Notes: a model not told the origin generated them from the letters alone. DNA of 64,000 bases from DATJFQ01 sp035492775 (GCA_035492775.1 DATJIW010000065.1:62001-126000), one strand, 5' to 3'. Positions 8,906 through 17,134 are shown, counted from the first letter of the stretch. Numbers and translations are program-made.

Positions 8906-9658
8906 TTGGGAGTAATCGGCGGCACTCTGGGTATTCGTCTGCTCAACTATGCCAGCAGGGGAGGGACGGTCAGCGCCTACCCTGCGGTAGCCACCGCCTA
9001 CGCCAACAAGAGCAAGCTCGAGGTGCTGTTCGGACCAGGCGTCTGGCGCGCAATCGAAGGCAAGGATGTGCTGGATTTCGGGTGTGGCGAAGGCAACGAG
9101 TCCGTCGACGTCGCGCTCCACGGCGCGAGGCGCGTCATCGGCCTCGACTTGTATGACAAGTGGATCAACGCATCCAGCGAACAGGCGCACGCGCGAGGCG
9201 TCGCCGACAAATGTTTTTTCGGCAAGGAATGGCATGAGCCGGTCGACGTGATTCTGTCGATCGACTCTTTCGAGCACTTTGCCGATCCCGCCGACATCCT
9301 GCAGAAGATGCGCGGGCTGCTGAAGCCCGACGGTTGCGTTCTGGCGTCGTTCGGGCCCACATGGTACCACCCGCTCGGCGGACATTTCTTTTCCGTGTTT
9401 CCGTATTCGCACCTGCTGTGCTCCGAGTCGGCGCTCGTTCGCTGGCGCTCGCTGTACAAGACGGACGGCGCGCGAAACTTCACCGAGAGCGGGCTCAACC
9501 GGATGACGATTAGCCGGTTCGAGACGCTCATTGCCAGCAGCCCGTTCCGATTCGCCTCCTTCGAGGCGGTGCCGATCCGTCGGATGCGTCCCCTTGCCAA
9601 CCGGCTGACCCGCGAATTCACCACGGCCGTCGTCCGGTGCACGCTCGTCCCGCGATAG
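8906..9658 (+). CDS. class I SAM-dependent methyltransferase
   Basis: Methyltransferase with motif I VLDFGCGEGNESVDVALHG, motif II RVIGLDL and an acidic motif III/IV region (VDVILSIDSFEHFADPADIL), then RGLLKPDGCVLASFGPTWYHPLGGH, a type seen in polysaccharide clusters. The frame stays open back to 8780, but TTG 8906 has GGAGG five bases upstream and a sigma-54 promoter match 34 bases upstream, so the 250-residue form is preferred. The substrate is unknown, and there is no clear sequence kinship to the methyltransferase at 4191-5024. The glycosyltransferase run follows after 177 bases. Confidence 0.82.
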   Translation: MGVIGGTLGIRLLNYASRGGTVSAYPAVATAYANKSKLEVLFGPGVWRAIEGKDVLDFGCGEGNESVDVALHGARRVIGLDLYDKWINASSEQAHARGVADKCFFGKEWHEPVDVILSIDSFEHFADPADILQKMRGLLKPDGCVLASFGPTWYHPLGGHFFSVFPYSHLLCSESALVRWRSLYKTDGARNFTESGLNRMTISRFETLIASSPFRFASFEAVPIRRMRPLANRLTREFTTAVVRCTLVPR

Positions 9659-9807
9659 GCGTTACGAAATCGAAATCAGCGGAGCCGTGTGCCGCCGCAT
9701 GGAAGGTCCTTGCCCAACGTCGGCAGCGAAGGCGCATCTCCGAGCGATCCGCGGCCGGCTCATTAGGGTCGCCCCCGGTATTCCGATGATGTATCCGGTG
9801 TCATTTC

Positions 9808-9823
9808 TGGCGATGCGGTTGCA
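9808..9823 (+). promoter_or_regulatory. sigma-54 promoter (-24/-12)
   Basis: TGGCGA-N5-TTGCA matches 9 of 11 core bases with exact spacing. The -12 GC lies 14 bases before GTG 9836, so transcription would begin about 2-3 bases before the glycosyltransferase start codon. Confidence 0.65.
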
Positions 9824-9835
9824 ACGTGTGACACC

Positions 9836-10954
9836 GTGCGCGTGCTCGCCTTCGTGGAGGCGCTGGGCGTCACTGGCCCGGCTCGGAACCTGTTCGCGCT
9901 CGCTCCCTACGTCGATCTTCATCTCGCGACCTTCCGACGCCTTTCGCTCGGCTCGGCGCACTGTGCCGGCGTAGACGCTTTCGCTTCAGCGGCGCGCGTC
10001 CATGGAGTGCCGGTCCGTGTCATCGACGAACGGTCGCGGTTCGACTGGCGCGTGCTCGACGGCATCGTCAAGCTCGTTGGTGGCGTGGCTCCTGACGTCG
10101 TCGAGTCGCACCACCTGAAGTCGCACGCGCTGCTCGCGCTCGCCCGACGGCGCCTCGACGTGTCGTGGGTGAGCTGGCATCATGGGTATACCCGCACCGA
10201 TCTGAAGGTCCTCGCCTACAACCATGTCGACAGGTGGTCGCTGCCGAAGGCAGACCTGGTCTTGACGACATGCGAGCCATTCTCCCGGGAACTCGCGCGT
10301 TACGGTATTGCTGCCGACCGACTCTGCGTCGTTCACAACGCGGTCGCGCCGCCGCGGTCGATCGCGCGAACGTGGGCGCGCGCTCAGCTCGGACTCGGGA
10401 ACCAGACGGCGATCCTGTCCGTGGGGCGGCTCTCGCGCGAGAAGGGCCACGACGTGCTGATCGAAGCGTGTGCGCGCGTCACGGGGCCGTTGCGTGATCG
10501 CCTCTTGCTGCTATTCGTCGGGAGCGGACCCGAGCGCAGCAGGCTGGAACGGCTGGCGCGGCGGCGAGGCGTCGCCGCACGGTTCGACGGACACCGACTG
10601 GACCTCTCGGCGTATTACACGGCCGCTGATGTCTTTGCGCTGCCATCGCGCAGCGAGGGTTCGCCGAACGCGCTGCTCGAGGCGATGGCCGCCGGCAAGC
10701 CGATCGCCGCCTCCGCGGTCGGCGGCGTGCCGGAGATCGTCGACGCGAAATCCGCGATGCTCGTGCCGCCAGAAGATCCCGTCGCGCTCGCCGCCGCGGT
10801 CGTCCGGCTGATTGGCTTTCCGGATCTCGCGCAGCGGCTCGGCGCGGCGGCGCGGTTCGCCTCGGCGCGATTCTCGCCGGGAGCGAGGGCCGCGCGGATT
10901 CTGGAGATTTACGGCCGGATTCCGGAACCGATCGCGCGTCACGTCGCACGATGA
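9836..10954 (+). CDS. glycosyltransferase family 4 (GT-B)
   Basis: 372 residues, GTG start; the N-terminus (RVLAFVEALGVTGPARNLF) is a typical GT4 opening, which supports this start despite no Shine-Dalgarno sequence. The C-terminal donor domain has ILSVGRLSREKGHDVLIEA, LLLLFVGSGPERSRLERLA and the E-x7-E-type nucleotide-sugar motif (SRSEGSPNALLEAMAAGKPI). It transfers a sugar from a nucleotide donor to a growing glycan; specificity cannot be read from sequence. First of three glycosyltransferases in one run, overlapping the next gene by an ATGA junction, so translation is probably coupled. Confidence 0.9.
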   Translation: MRVLAFVEALGVTGPARNLFALAPYVDLHLATFRRLSLGSAHCAGVDAFASAARVHGVPVRVIDERSRFDWRVLDGIVKLVGGVAPDVVESHHLKSHALLALARRRLDVSWVSWHHGYTRTDLKVLAYNHVDRWSLPKADLVLTTCEPFSRELARYGIAADRLCVVHNAVAPPRSIARTWARAQLGLGNQTAILSVGRLSREKGHDVLIEACARVTGPLRDRLLLLFVGSGPERSRLERLARRRGVAARFDGHRLDLSAYYTAADVFALPSRSEGSPNALLEAMAAGKPIAASAVGGVPEIVDAKSAMLVPPEDPVALAAAVVRLIGFPDLAQRLGAAARFASARFSPGARAARILEIYGRIPEPIARHVAR

Positions 10955-12180
10955 AGATTCTGATGGTCTTTCACGCGCCGCCTTACCCGCCCGACATCGG
11001 GCCGTCGCGCCGGCACTATCACGTGCTGATGGAAACCGTCGCCCGCCACGACGTCACGGTCCTATCGCTCGGTTCTCCCGTTGACCGGACCGCGCTGCTG
11101 GATCACACGCGGCTCGATCCGTCGCGCGTGCATTTCGTTCGCGGCGATCGCACCCCAACGCGCAAGGCGCTGCGGGCGGCAACCTGTCTGGCCACCGCGC
11201 GCAGCGATTTCTGCCGTCTGCGACGGAAGGGCGTCCAGCGCCGGCTCGATCGGCTGATGGCCGCTGAGTCGTTCGACGTCGTGTACTTCTCGACGGTCAT
11301 GCTGGGCTGCTACCGCCTCCCGCGCGGAGTGCCGCTCGTAGGCGATACGCACAACGTCGAGCATGACAACCTTGCGCGTGCCGCATCGACCGCACCGGAA
11401 GGCTGGCGCCGCCTCTATTACCGGGTGCAGGCGGCGCTCACGAAACGCGAGGAGCGGGTCCACCTTCGCAAGTTCCAGATCGTCTGCGCGACGTCCGCGC
11501 GCGATCGGGACGTCCTGAAGCGCCTGGCGCCGGAGGCGTCGGTCCGCATCGTGCCGAACGGGATCGACCTGCAGAAGTACTCGCTGCGCGGGGATACGGG
11601 CACGGAGCGAGGGCTCATCCTGTTCACCGGCCTCATGAGCTACTACCCGAACGTTCATGCGGTTCTGCGGTTTGCGAAGGATGTGTTTCCATTGATCGCG
11701 CGCCGGGTGCCCGCGGCTCGTTTCGTCGTCGTCGGCGCGAACCCGCCAGCGACGATCCGGGCGCTTGCCAGCGACCGCATCGAAATCACGGGGCGGGTTC
11801 CTGACGTGCGGCCATACTACGCGCGCGCGAGCGTTGCCGTCGTACCGCTCTCCATCGGCGGCGGAACTCGCGTAAAGGTGCTCGAATCCATGGCCACGGG
11901 AGTGCCCGTTGTATCGACGGCGCTCGGCTGCGAAGGCCTCGACGTCGCGCACGAACACTCCGTTCTGCTCGCCGATTCGGATCAGGCGCTGGCAGACGCC
12001 GTGGTCCGCGTTCTCCGGAGCCCCGTCCTGGCGTCCTCGCTCTCCAGTCATGGACGCGAAGTCGCGGTGCGATACGACTGGAAGCGGATCGCCCCCGTTT
12101 TCGACGACATCGTCCACGCTGCCGCAGCCCGGGGGGCGCCGACCATGCAATCCACCGCTGGAGCATGCCGTGCGTATTGA
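10951..12180 (+). CDS. glycosyltransferase family 4, exosortase-locus type
   Basis: 409 residues. N-terminus MKILMVFHAPPYPPDIGPSRR, mid-region GDTHNVEHDNLARAA and donor-site region (GGGTRVKVLESMATGVPVVST) place it in GT4, resembling glycosyltransferases found next to exosortase/PEP-CTERM polysaccharide genes. That finer assignment is inference. The start overlaps the stop of the upstream GT4 by four bases. The last 11 bases overlap the downstream GT9. Donor and acceptor are unknown. Confidence 0.88.
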   Translation: MKILMVFHAPPYPPDIGPSRRHYHVLMETVARHDVTVLSLGSPVDRTALLDHTRLDPSRVHFVRGDRTPTRKALRAATCLATARSDFCRLRRKGVQRRLDRLMAAESFDVVYFSTVMLGCYRLPRGVPLVGDTHNVEHDNLARAASTAPEGWRRLYYRVQAALTKREERVHLRKFQIVCATSARDRDVLKRLAPEASVRIVPNGIDLQKYSLRGDTGTERGLILFTGLMSYYPNVHAVLRFAKDVFPLIARRVPAARFVVVGANPPATIRALASDRIEITGRVPDVRPYYARASVAVVPLSIGGGTRVKVLESMATGVPVVSTALGCEGLDVAHEHSVLLADSDQALADAVVRVLRSPVLASSLSSHGREVAVRYDWKRIAPVFDDIVHAAAARGAPTMQSTAGACRAY

Positions 12181-13354
12181 GTGCCGCCACTTCACGGGGA
12201 GTGCACCGTGCGCGCCGCACAAACACGACGGCCGCCCCTGTGAGAGCTGCGACGTCTGCGAACCGGTTGCCGAGCGCATCCTGATCGTCAAGCTTGGGGC
12301 CGCCGGCGACGTCCTTCGCACGACCTGCATCCTGCCGGCGCTTCGGGCGCAACATCCGAACGCGCAGATCACGTGGATTACCGGGCGTTCGTCCACGCCG
12401 CTCCTAGACCACAACCCTCACATCGATCGCGTCGTCTCACGCGACGAGGCCATCGAGCGCCTGATGGTCGAGCAGTTCGACATCGTTTTCGGACTGGATG
12501 CAGACGAGAGCGGCGCCGCGCTTGCCTCGCTGGCCCGCGCCGCAGACCGCGCCGGATTTGTCCTCGACGCACGCGGCCGCGTCGTTCCGGCCAATCCTGC
12601 CGCGCGGCGCTGGTGGATGATGGGTATTGACGATGGCCTCAAGCGAGCGAACCGAAACACCTACCCAGAAATTCTCTACGAGATGTGCGGGTTGCACGGT
12701 CCGGTCGAGGCGCCGCAGTTCGTCGTCTCTCCGAAGGCACGAACGGCGATCGCCGGGCGGCTGCGTGAATCGCTCGCACCATTCCGTGTGGTGATCGCAT
12801 TGAACACCGGCGCAGGCCAGCGCTGGGCGCAGAAGAAGTGGACCGCAGGCCATTTCGCCGGTTTCGTCCGTCTTGTGCGCCGGGTGCATTCCGACTGGGC
12901 CGTGATGATTGCCGGAGGCCCTGACGAGGTCTCAGCGAACGCGAGTCTCCTGACATCAACGCGGGACCCGGGCGTTTTCGATGGTGGATGCGATCACTCC
13001 CTCGAGGCGTTCGGTGCACTACTCGCCCTCGGCAGCGTGGTGGTGACGGCCGACTCGCTCGGGCTGCACATGGCGCTGGCGCTCGGCGTGCCGGCAGTGG
13101 CGCTTATCGGGCCGACATCTCCGTGGGAGCTGGAGATGTATGGCCGGGGAGAAGTCGTCCACGCCGACGTTCCATGCCTGGCGTGTTACCGACGACGTTG
13201 CCCGTTGCCTGTCACCTGCATGGATCTACTGGATCCGTATCAGGTGCTCGAGGCTGTCGAACGGCAATTGACTCGGCCCGGAATTGAGACCCGGCGGTCC
13301 TCAGCCGGCGGGCAGCACGATCCGCGCTCCGGACTTATGACCCTCCGGGGCTGA
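12170..13354 (+). CDS. glycosyltransferase family 9 (heptosyltransferase-like)
   Basis: 394 residues, GTG 12170 with GGAG six bases upstream. The GT9 core begins at ERILIVKLGAAGDVLRTTCILPAL and ends with a nucleotide-sugar region (TADSLGLHMALALGVPAVALIGPT), as in ADP-heptose:LPS heptosyltransferases. Ahead of the core sits a short Cys/His segment with cysteines at about 5, 13, 23, 26 and 29 (CRHFTGSAPCAPHKHDG, then C-x2-C-x2-C), a possible metal site. A second cysteine group near the C-terminus (CLACYRRRCPLPVTC) is also unusual. Last gene of the glycosyltransferase run. Its 3' end overlaps the opposing histidine-kinase gene by 54 bases. Confidence 0.88.
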   Translation: MRIECRHFTGSAPCAPHKHDGRPCESCDVCEPVAERILIVKLGAAGDVLRTTCILPALRAQHPNAQITWITGRSSTPLLDHNPHIDRVVSRDEAIERLMVEQFDIVFGLDADESGAALASLARAADRAGFVLDARGRVVPANPAARRWWMMGIDDGLKRANRNTYPEILYEMCGLHGPVEAPQFVVSPKARTAIAGRLRESLAPFRVVIALNTGAGQRWAQKKWTAGHFAGFVRLVRRVHSDWAVMIAGGPDEVSANASLLTSTRDPGVFDGGCDHSLEAFGALLALGSVVVTADSLGLHMALALGVPAVALIGPTSPWELEMYGRGEVVHADVPCLACYRRRCPLPVTCMDLLDPYQVLEAVERQLTRPGIETRRSSAGGQHDPRSGLMTLRG

Positions 13355-13993
13355 CCAGATCCGGCCGCCGTGGCCGCCGATGATCCGGCGGGCGATGGCG
13401 AGACTCAGTCCGGAGCCCCCGCGCCACTCATCGAAGATCGGGAGCCCGTCCTGCTTCGACTTCTCGAGTGCCTCGATTGTCGGTTCGTCACCGATCAGGA
13501 TTTCATGGACCGGTCGGCCATCGAGGCGCGCGGGGTGCTGACGGACGAAAAGCCGGTCGCTCGTCACGATCTCGCGGCGGAGCGCCGCCATCACGCCTGC
13601 GAGCGCCGCCTGCAACCGCTGCGGGTCGGCATTGACGGAGGCCGTGCCGTCAGCGGTCTCGAGCGTTACGGTGACCCTGCGGTCGGGCAGATCAGGCAGC
13701 TGCTCGACCGCGGCGCTCAGCAGCTGCTTGAGATCCATGGGCTGGCGATTGAAGGCCACCGTGCCCGCTTCGAGGTTCGACAGCTCGCTGACCTCGGCCA
13801 GAAGCGCCGACAGCCGAGCGCAGGATTTCTCGGCCTCCTCCAGCAGACGACGCTGTTGATCCGTGACCGGACCCGCGCGATCCTTGAGGAGCATGCGGAT
13901 GTATCCGGCGACGACCGTCATCGGCGTCCGGAACTCGTGGACCGACAGCGACAGCAGCTTCGGCCAGCGGGGATCGATCGCGGAATCGGCCAT
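13301..13993 (-). CDS. short histidine-kinase-like protein with eroded ATP-binding motifs
   Basis: 230 residues, no membrane segment or sensor domain. The dimerisation/phospho-acceptor H-box is intact (LSVHEFRTPMTVVAGY, His about residue 19), followed by a HisKA helix pair. In the catalytic region the N-box position reads LAGVMAALRREI, lacking the usual Asn. The G1 position reads GDEPTIEALEKSK instead of D-x-G-x-G. Only the late G-box (GGSGLSLAIARRIIGGHGG) looks normal. It may therefore act as a phosphotransfer or dimerisation partner rather than an active kinase. A -10-like TAGAAT lies five bases before the ATG. Convergent 54-base overlap with the GT9 gene. Confidence 0.8.
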   Translation of the reverse strand: MADSAIDPRWPKLLSLSVHEFRTPMTVVAGYIRMLLKDRAGPVTDQQRRLLEEAEKSCARLSALLAEVSELSNLEAGTVAFNRQPMDLKQLLSAAVEQLPDLPDRRVTVTLETADGTASVNADPQRLQAALAGVMAALRREIVTSDRLFVRQHPARLDGRPVHEILIGDEPTIEALEKSKQDGLPIFDEWRGGSGLSLAIARRIIGGHGGRIWSAPEGHKSGARIVLPAG

Positions 13994-14008
13994 GGCTGAT
14001 TCTATATG

Positions 14009-14020
14009 CTAGCTAGCTAG
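14009..14020. promoter_or_regulatory. CTAG triple palindrome in divergent promoter region
   Basis: CTAGCTAGCTAG is a perfect 12-base palindrome between the divergent histidine-kinase-like gene (start 13993) and msrP (start 14063). It is placed where an operator could control one or both. CTAG is generally rare in bacterial DNA. Confidence 0.4.
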
Positions 14021-14062
14021 AGGGAATCTTTTGAGGGGTTTCGGGGTTCTCTGGTTCATACG

Positions 14063-15052
14063 ATGCTGATCAAAAAGCCGTCCGACATCCCGTCCTCTGA
14101 AATCACCGACGAGCGCTGGTACCTGAAGCGCCGTGATTTCCTGCGCGTCACCGGAGGTGCGGTGCTAGGCGCCGCTGCGGCCGTCGCCGCGTGCGGCAGC
14201 GGCACTTCGGCCGAGTCGCTGGAGTCGGCCGCGCCAGCGGGGCCGACCGCCGGAGTACCTATCGGCAACATCTCGAAACGCGTCGTCACGACGAACGAAC
14301 CACTCAACGCGTTCCAGGAAATCACGAACTACAACAACTTCTACGAGTTCGGGACGGGCAAGAGCGACCCGGCCCGCTATGCCGGCCGCATGACCACCCG
14401 GCCGTGGACCATCAAGGTTGACGGCCTGTGCAACAAGCCGGCCGAGTACCATATCGAAGACCTGCTCCAGTCGAACGAGATCGAGGAACGCGTCTATCGC
14501 TTCCGGTGTGTCGAGGCCTGGTCGATGGTCATTCCATGGGACGGCATTCCGCTGGCGTCCGTTCTCAAGCGGGCGGAACCGACGTCGAAAGCAACGTTTG
14601 TCGAGTTCACGACGCTGGCGCGGTCTTCCGAAATGCCCGGCCTGAGCGAGGGAGGATTGAACTGGCCCTATCGCGAAGGCTTACGCATGGACGAGGCGAT
14701 GCACCCGCTGACGCTCCTTGCCGTTGGCCTTTACGGCAAAACGCTTCTGAACCAGAACGGCGCGCCGTTGCGGCTCGTCGTCCCCTGGAAGTACGGCTTC
14801 AAGAGCATCAAGTCCATCGTCCAGATTCGCTTCGTGGACAAGATGCCGCACACGGCGTGGAATGACGAAAACTCCGGAGAGTATGGGTTCTACTCGAACG
14901 TGAACCCGAACGTCGACCATCCACGCTGGAGTCAGGCCACCGAGCGCCGCATCCCGAGCTACTTCAAGACAACGAAGACGCTGATGTTCAACGGATATGC
15001 GGACCAGGTCGCGTCGATGTATTCCGGGATGGACTTGAGAAAGTGGTACTGA
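14063..15052 (+). CDS. msrP: MsrP, molybdopterin protein-methionine-sulfoxide reductase catalytic subunit
   Basis: 329 residues. Repairs oxidised methionine in periplasmic proteins, taking electrons from MsrQ. Twin-arginine signal R23-R24-D-F-L followed by a hydrophobic stretch. The stretch ends V-A-A-C44-G, a lipobox-like site, so this may be a Tat-exported lipoprotein. Mature domain of the sulfite-oxidase fold with the Mo-ligand cysteine C149 in YRFRCVEAWSMVIPWDG, and conserved PLRLVVPWKYGFKSIKSI and MPHTAWN. The last bases overlap msrQ by ten, the usual msrPQ arrangement. It depends on molybdenum cofactor; moaA is at 43.7 kb. Confidence 0.93.
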   Translation: MLIKKPSDIPSSEITDERWYLKRRDFLRVTGGAVLGAAAAVAACGSGTSAESLESAAPAGPTAGVPIGNISKRVVTTNEPLNAFQEITNYNNFYEFGTGKSDPARYAGRMTTRPWTIKVDGLCNKPAEYHIEDLLQSNEIEERVYRFRCVEAWSMVIPWDGIPLASVLKRAEPTSKATFVEFTTLARSSEMPGLSEGGLNWPYREGLRMDEAMHPLTLLAVGLYGKTLLNQNGAPLRLVVPWKYGFKSIKSIVQIRFVDKMPHTAWNDENSGEYGFYSNVNPNVDHPRWSQATERRIPSYFKTTKTLMFNGYADQVASMYSGMDLRKWY

Positions 15053-15711
15053 AACGACTTTCCAAGGTCTTGCTCTTCATCCTCGCGCTTGCGCCAGCAG
15101 CCTGGCTGGTGCGCGGGATGATGACGGGCAATCTTGGCGTCAACCCTGCCGAGACGATCCAGCTGCAGACGGGGCGGTGGGCGCTGAAGTTCCTGCTCAT
15201 CACTCTGGCCGTTACGCCCGTACGCCGCATCTTCCACTGGAACGTCGTGATTCAGTATCGGCGGATGCTCGGGCTCTTTGCCTTCTTCTACGCATCGCTC
15301 CATTTCGCGTCGTACATCGTCCTTGACCAGTATTTCGCCTTCGACGCGATGGTTGCTGACATCGCGAAGCGTCCTTTCATTACGGTCGGCTTTGCCGCAT
15401 TCGTTCTGATGCTCCCTCTCGCGCTGACCTCGACGAAGGGGTGGATTCGCCGTCTCGGGCGGCGGTGGCAGCTGCTGCACAGGCTCGTGTACGTCTCGGC
15501 GATTTGCGCCGTCGTCCACTTCATCTGGAAAGTGAAGCTCGTCATTGGCGATCCCGTTCTCTATGCCGGCGTCCTGATGGTCCTGCTCGGGTTCCGCGTG
15601 ATCAGAACCGTCCGCGCACGGATGAGTTCCCCGCCGGTCCGCGTCCGCGTTTCCGCAGCAGCCCCACGGACACCGGACTTCCATCAGACGCGCACCGAAC
15701 TGCCGAAATAG
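15043..15711 (+). CDS. msrQ: MsrQ, haem-binding membrane subunit
   Basis: 222 residues, GTG start inside the msrP 3' end. Multi-pass membrane protein of the YedZ/ferric-reductase-like family that passes quinone or flavin electrons through haem to MsrP. Conserved pieces include the haem-histidine helices (FAFFYASLHFASYI and RWQLLHRLVYVSAICAVVHFIWKVK). The C-terminal tail is basic and Pro-rich. The ten-base overlap with msrP implies coupled translation. Confidence 0.9.
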   Translation: MVLKRLSKVLLFILALAPAAWLVRGMMTGNLGVNPAETIQLQTGRWALKFLLITLAVTPVRRIFHWNVVIQYRRMLGLFAFFYASLHFASYIVLDQYFAFDAMVADIAKRPFITVGFAAFVLMLPLALTSTKGWIRRLGRRWQLLHRLVYVSAICAVVHFIWKVKLVIGDPVLYAGVLMVLLGFRVIRTVRARMSSPPVRVRVSAAAPRTPDFHQTRTELPK

Positions 15712-15755
15712 GGACGCTGGCGCCGTACCTCGCCTTACATTCTGCGGTGGAGCTC

Positions 15756-15771
15756 GGGTAAGGATGTTGCA
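15756..15771 (+). promoter_or_regulatory. possible sigma-54 promoter
   Basis: GGGTAA-N5-TTGCA has GG/GC at sigma-54 spacing and 8 of 11 core bases. Its TTGCAAC is followed after ten bases by ATG 15784, exactly the geometry at 9808-9836. Confidence 0.4.
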
Positions 15772-15783
15772 ACCCGTGGCGCG

Positions 15784-17025
15784 ATGCTCCCCCAGGCGCT
15801 TACGGTGCCGCCCCGGCGAGTGCTGGACCGGCTTCTGCCGGGAACTGCGCCTGCCGGCAGCGCCGTGGAATCCAAGGGACTGGGGGCGGCAATCTACGAG
15901 CGGCTGCAACGGCTGTACGAGCTGCCGCAGGAACGACAGCGCGCCCCCGCCGTGGAGGGGCTGCGCGGCATCGCCGTCGCGCTCGTGTTCGGTGTCCACT
16001 ACCACGCGCTCTTCAGCCATTACGTTGCCCGCACATCGCTGACGTATTACCTGTCCGCGCTGGCGTGGAACATCGGTCATTCGGGCGTCGATATCTTTTT
16101 TGCGCTGAGCGGCGCGCTCATTTACGAGGTCGTGCTGCGGCGGAACGCGCCGTATGGCGAATTCCTTCGGCGTCGCGCGCAGCGTATCTATCCGGCATTT
16201 CTCGCGGTCTTCGCAGTGTACGTGGCGCTGCTGTTCGTCGATCCCGCAAGTCATCTCCCGGCGGGGCCTACGCGGGCCGGACTGTTTCTCGCCGCCAACG
16301 TTCTGCTGCTTCCCGGGATCGTGCCGATCGAGCCGCTGATCTCGGTTGCATGGTCGCTCAGCTACGAGTTCGCTTTTTACATCCTGCTGCCGCTGCTCGT
16401 TTACAAGCTGGCGTTCCGTCAACGATCGGCGCGAAGCCGGATCCTCTGGATGCTGGTGCCGGCGGCGGTGCTGATTACGGCAGCGCTCATCCATCCGATG
16501 GCGCACAAGCGCATGCTGATGTTCCTCGCCGGCATGTGGGCCTTCGAGGCGCGCAATTCGACGTGGTTCCGATCGCAGCTGACGCGGCGCGCGGAACTCG
16601 GCGTCGTGCTCCTGTTCGTCCTGAGTTTTCCGGCGATGGTCGCCTGCTCGGCAACCCCGTCAGGCCCGGACATCTGGTCGTGGTCTGCGCTCGGCGTGCT
16701 GATCGTGACCGACTTCTGGGTCGTGCTCTACGTCACCGGTTTCGAGGGATGGCTGAAGTCCGTCTGTTCGCTGGCGGGGCTGCGCTGGCTGGGGAACATC
16801 AGCTATTCGTTCTACCTCCTGCACGGTCTGACCTTGAAAGTCATCGCGACCGTCCTCGGCGTCGTGCTTCCTTCGACTCATTACGGCGCGCTCGTCTACT
16901 GGGGCGTTCTGCCGCTCGCATTTCCCGCCGCGTTCGTTGCCTCGACCGTGCTCTACGCGACCGTCGAGAAGCCCCTCTCGTTGCGGCGCCGCTCGCCGGC
17001 GGCGGTCCCGGGCGCGGTCGTCTGA
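15784..17025 (+). CDS. acyltransferase 3 family membrane protein (OafA/YrhL-like)
   Basis: 413 residues. The acyltransferase-3 core begins PAVEGLRGIAVALVFGVHYHALF (the R-G-I-A and following His are family hallmarks). It is followed by about ten membrane helices, with GHSGVDIFFALSGALIYEVVLRR and RRAQRIYPAFLAVF also typical. Such enzymes O-acylate surface polysaccharides or lipids from a cytoplasmic acyl donor. The first 55 residues are a soluble extension. A weak sigma-54-like site precedes it. It could decorate the glycan made by the 1-13 kb locus, but the msrPQ genes separate them. Confidence 0.88.
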   Translation: MLPQALTVPPRRVLDRLLPGTAPAGSAVESKGLGAAIYERLQRLYELPQERQRAPAVEGLRGIAVALVFGVHYHALFSHYVARTSLTYYLSALAWNIGHSGVDIFFALSGALIYEVVLRRNAPYGEFLRRRAQRIYPAFLAVFAVYVALLFVDPASHLPAGPTRAGLFLAANVLLLPGIVPIEPLISVAWSLSYEFAFYILLPLLVYKLAFRQRSARSRILWMLVPAAVLITAALIHPMAHKRMLMFLAGMWAFEARNSTWFRSQLTRRAELGVVLLFVLSFPAMVACSATPSGPDIWSWSALGVLIVTDFWVVLYVTGFEGWLKSVCSLAGLRWLGNISYSFYLLHGLTLKVIATVLGVVLPSTHYGALVYWGVLPLAFPAAFVASTVLYATVEKPLSLRRRSPAAVPGAVV

Positions 17026-17134
17026 CTCGGCTGTTAGCGCCGCTCGCCGGAGCCTTGTCCCGTTCACCCCTTCAAATTGCCAGTTCACTGTAAATCCCTT
17101 TCTAATCAGTCGCTTGCAGATAATCTTCTAGGAT

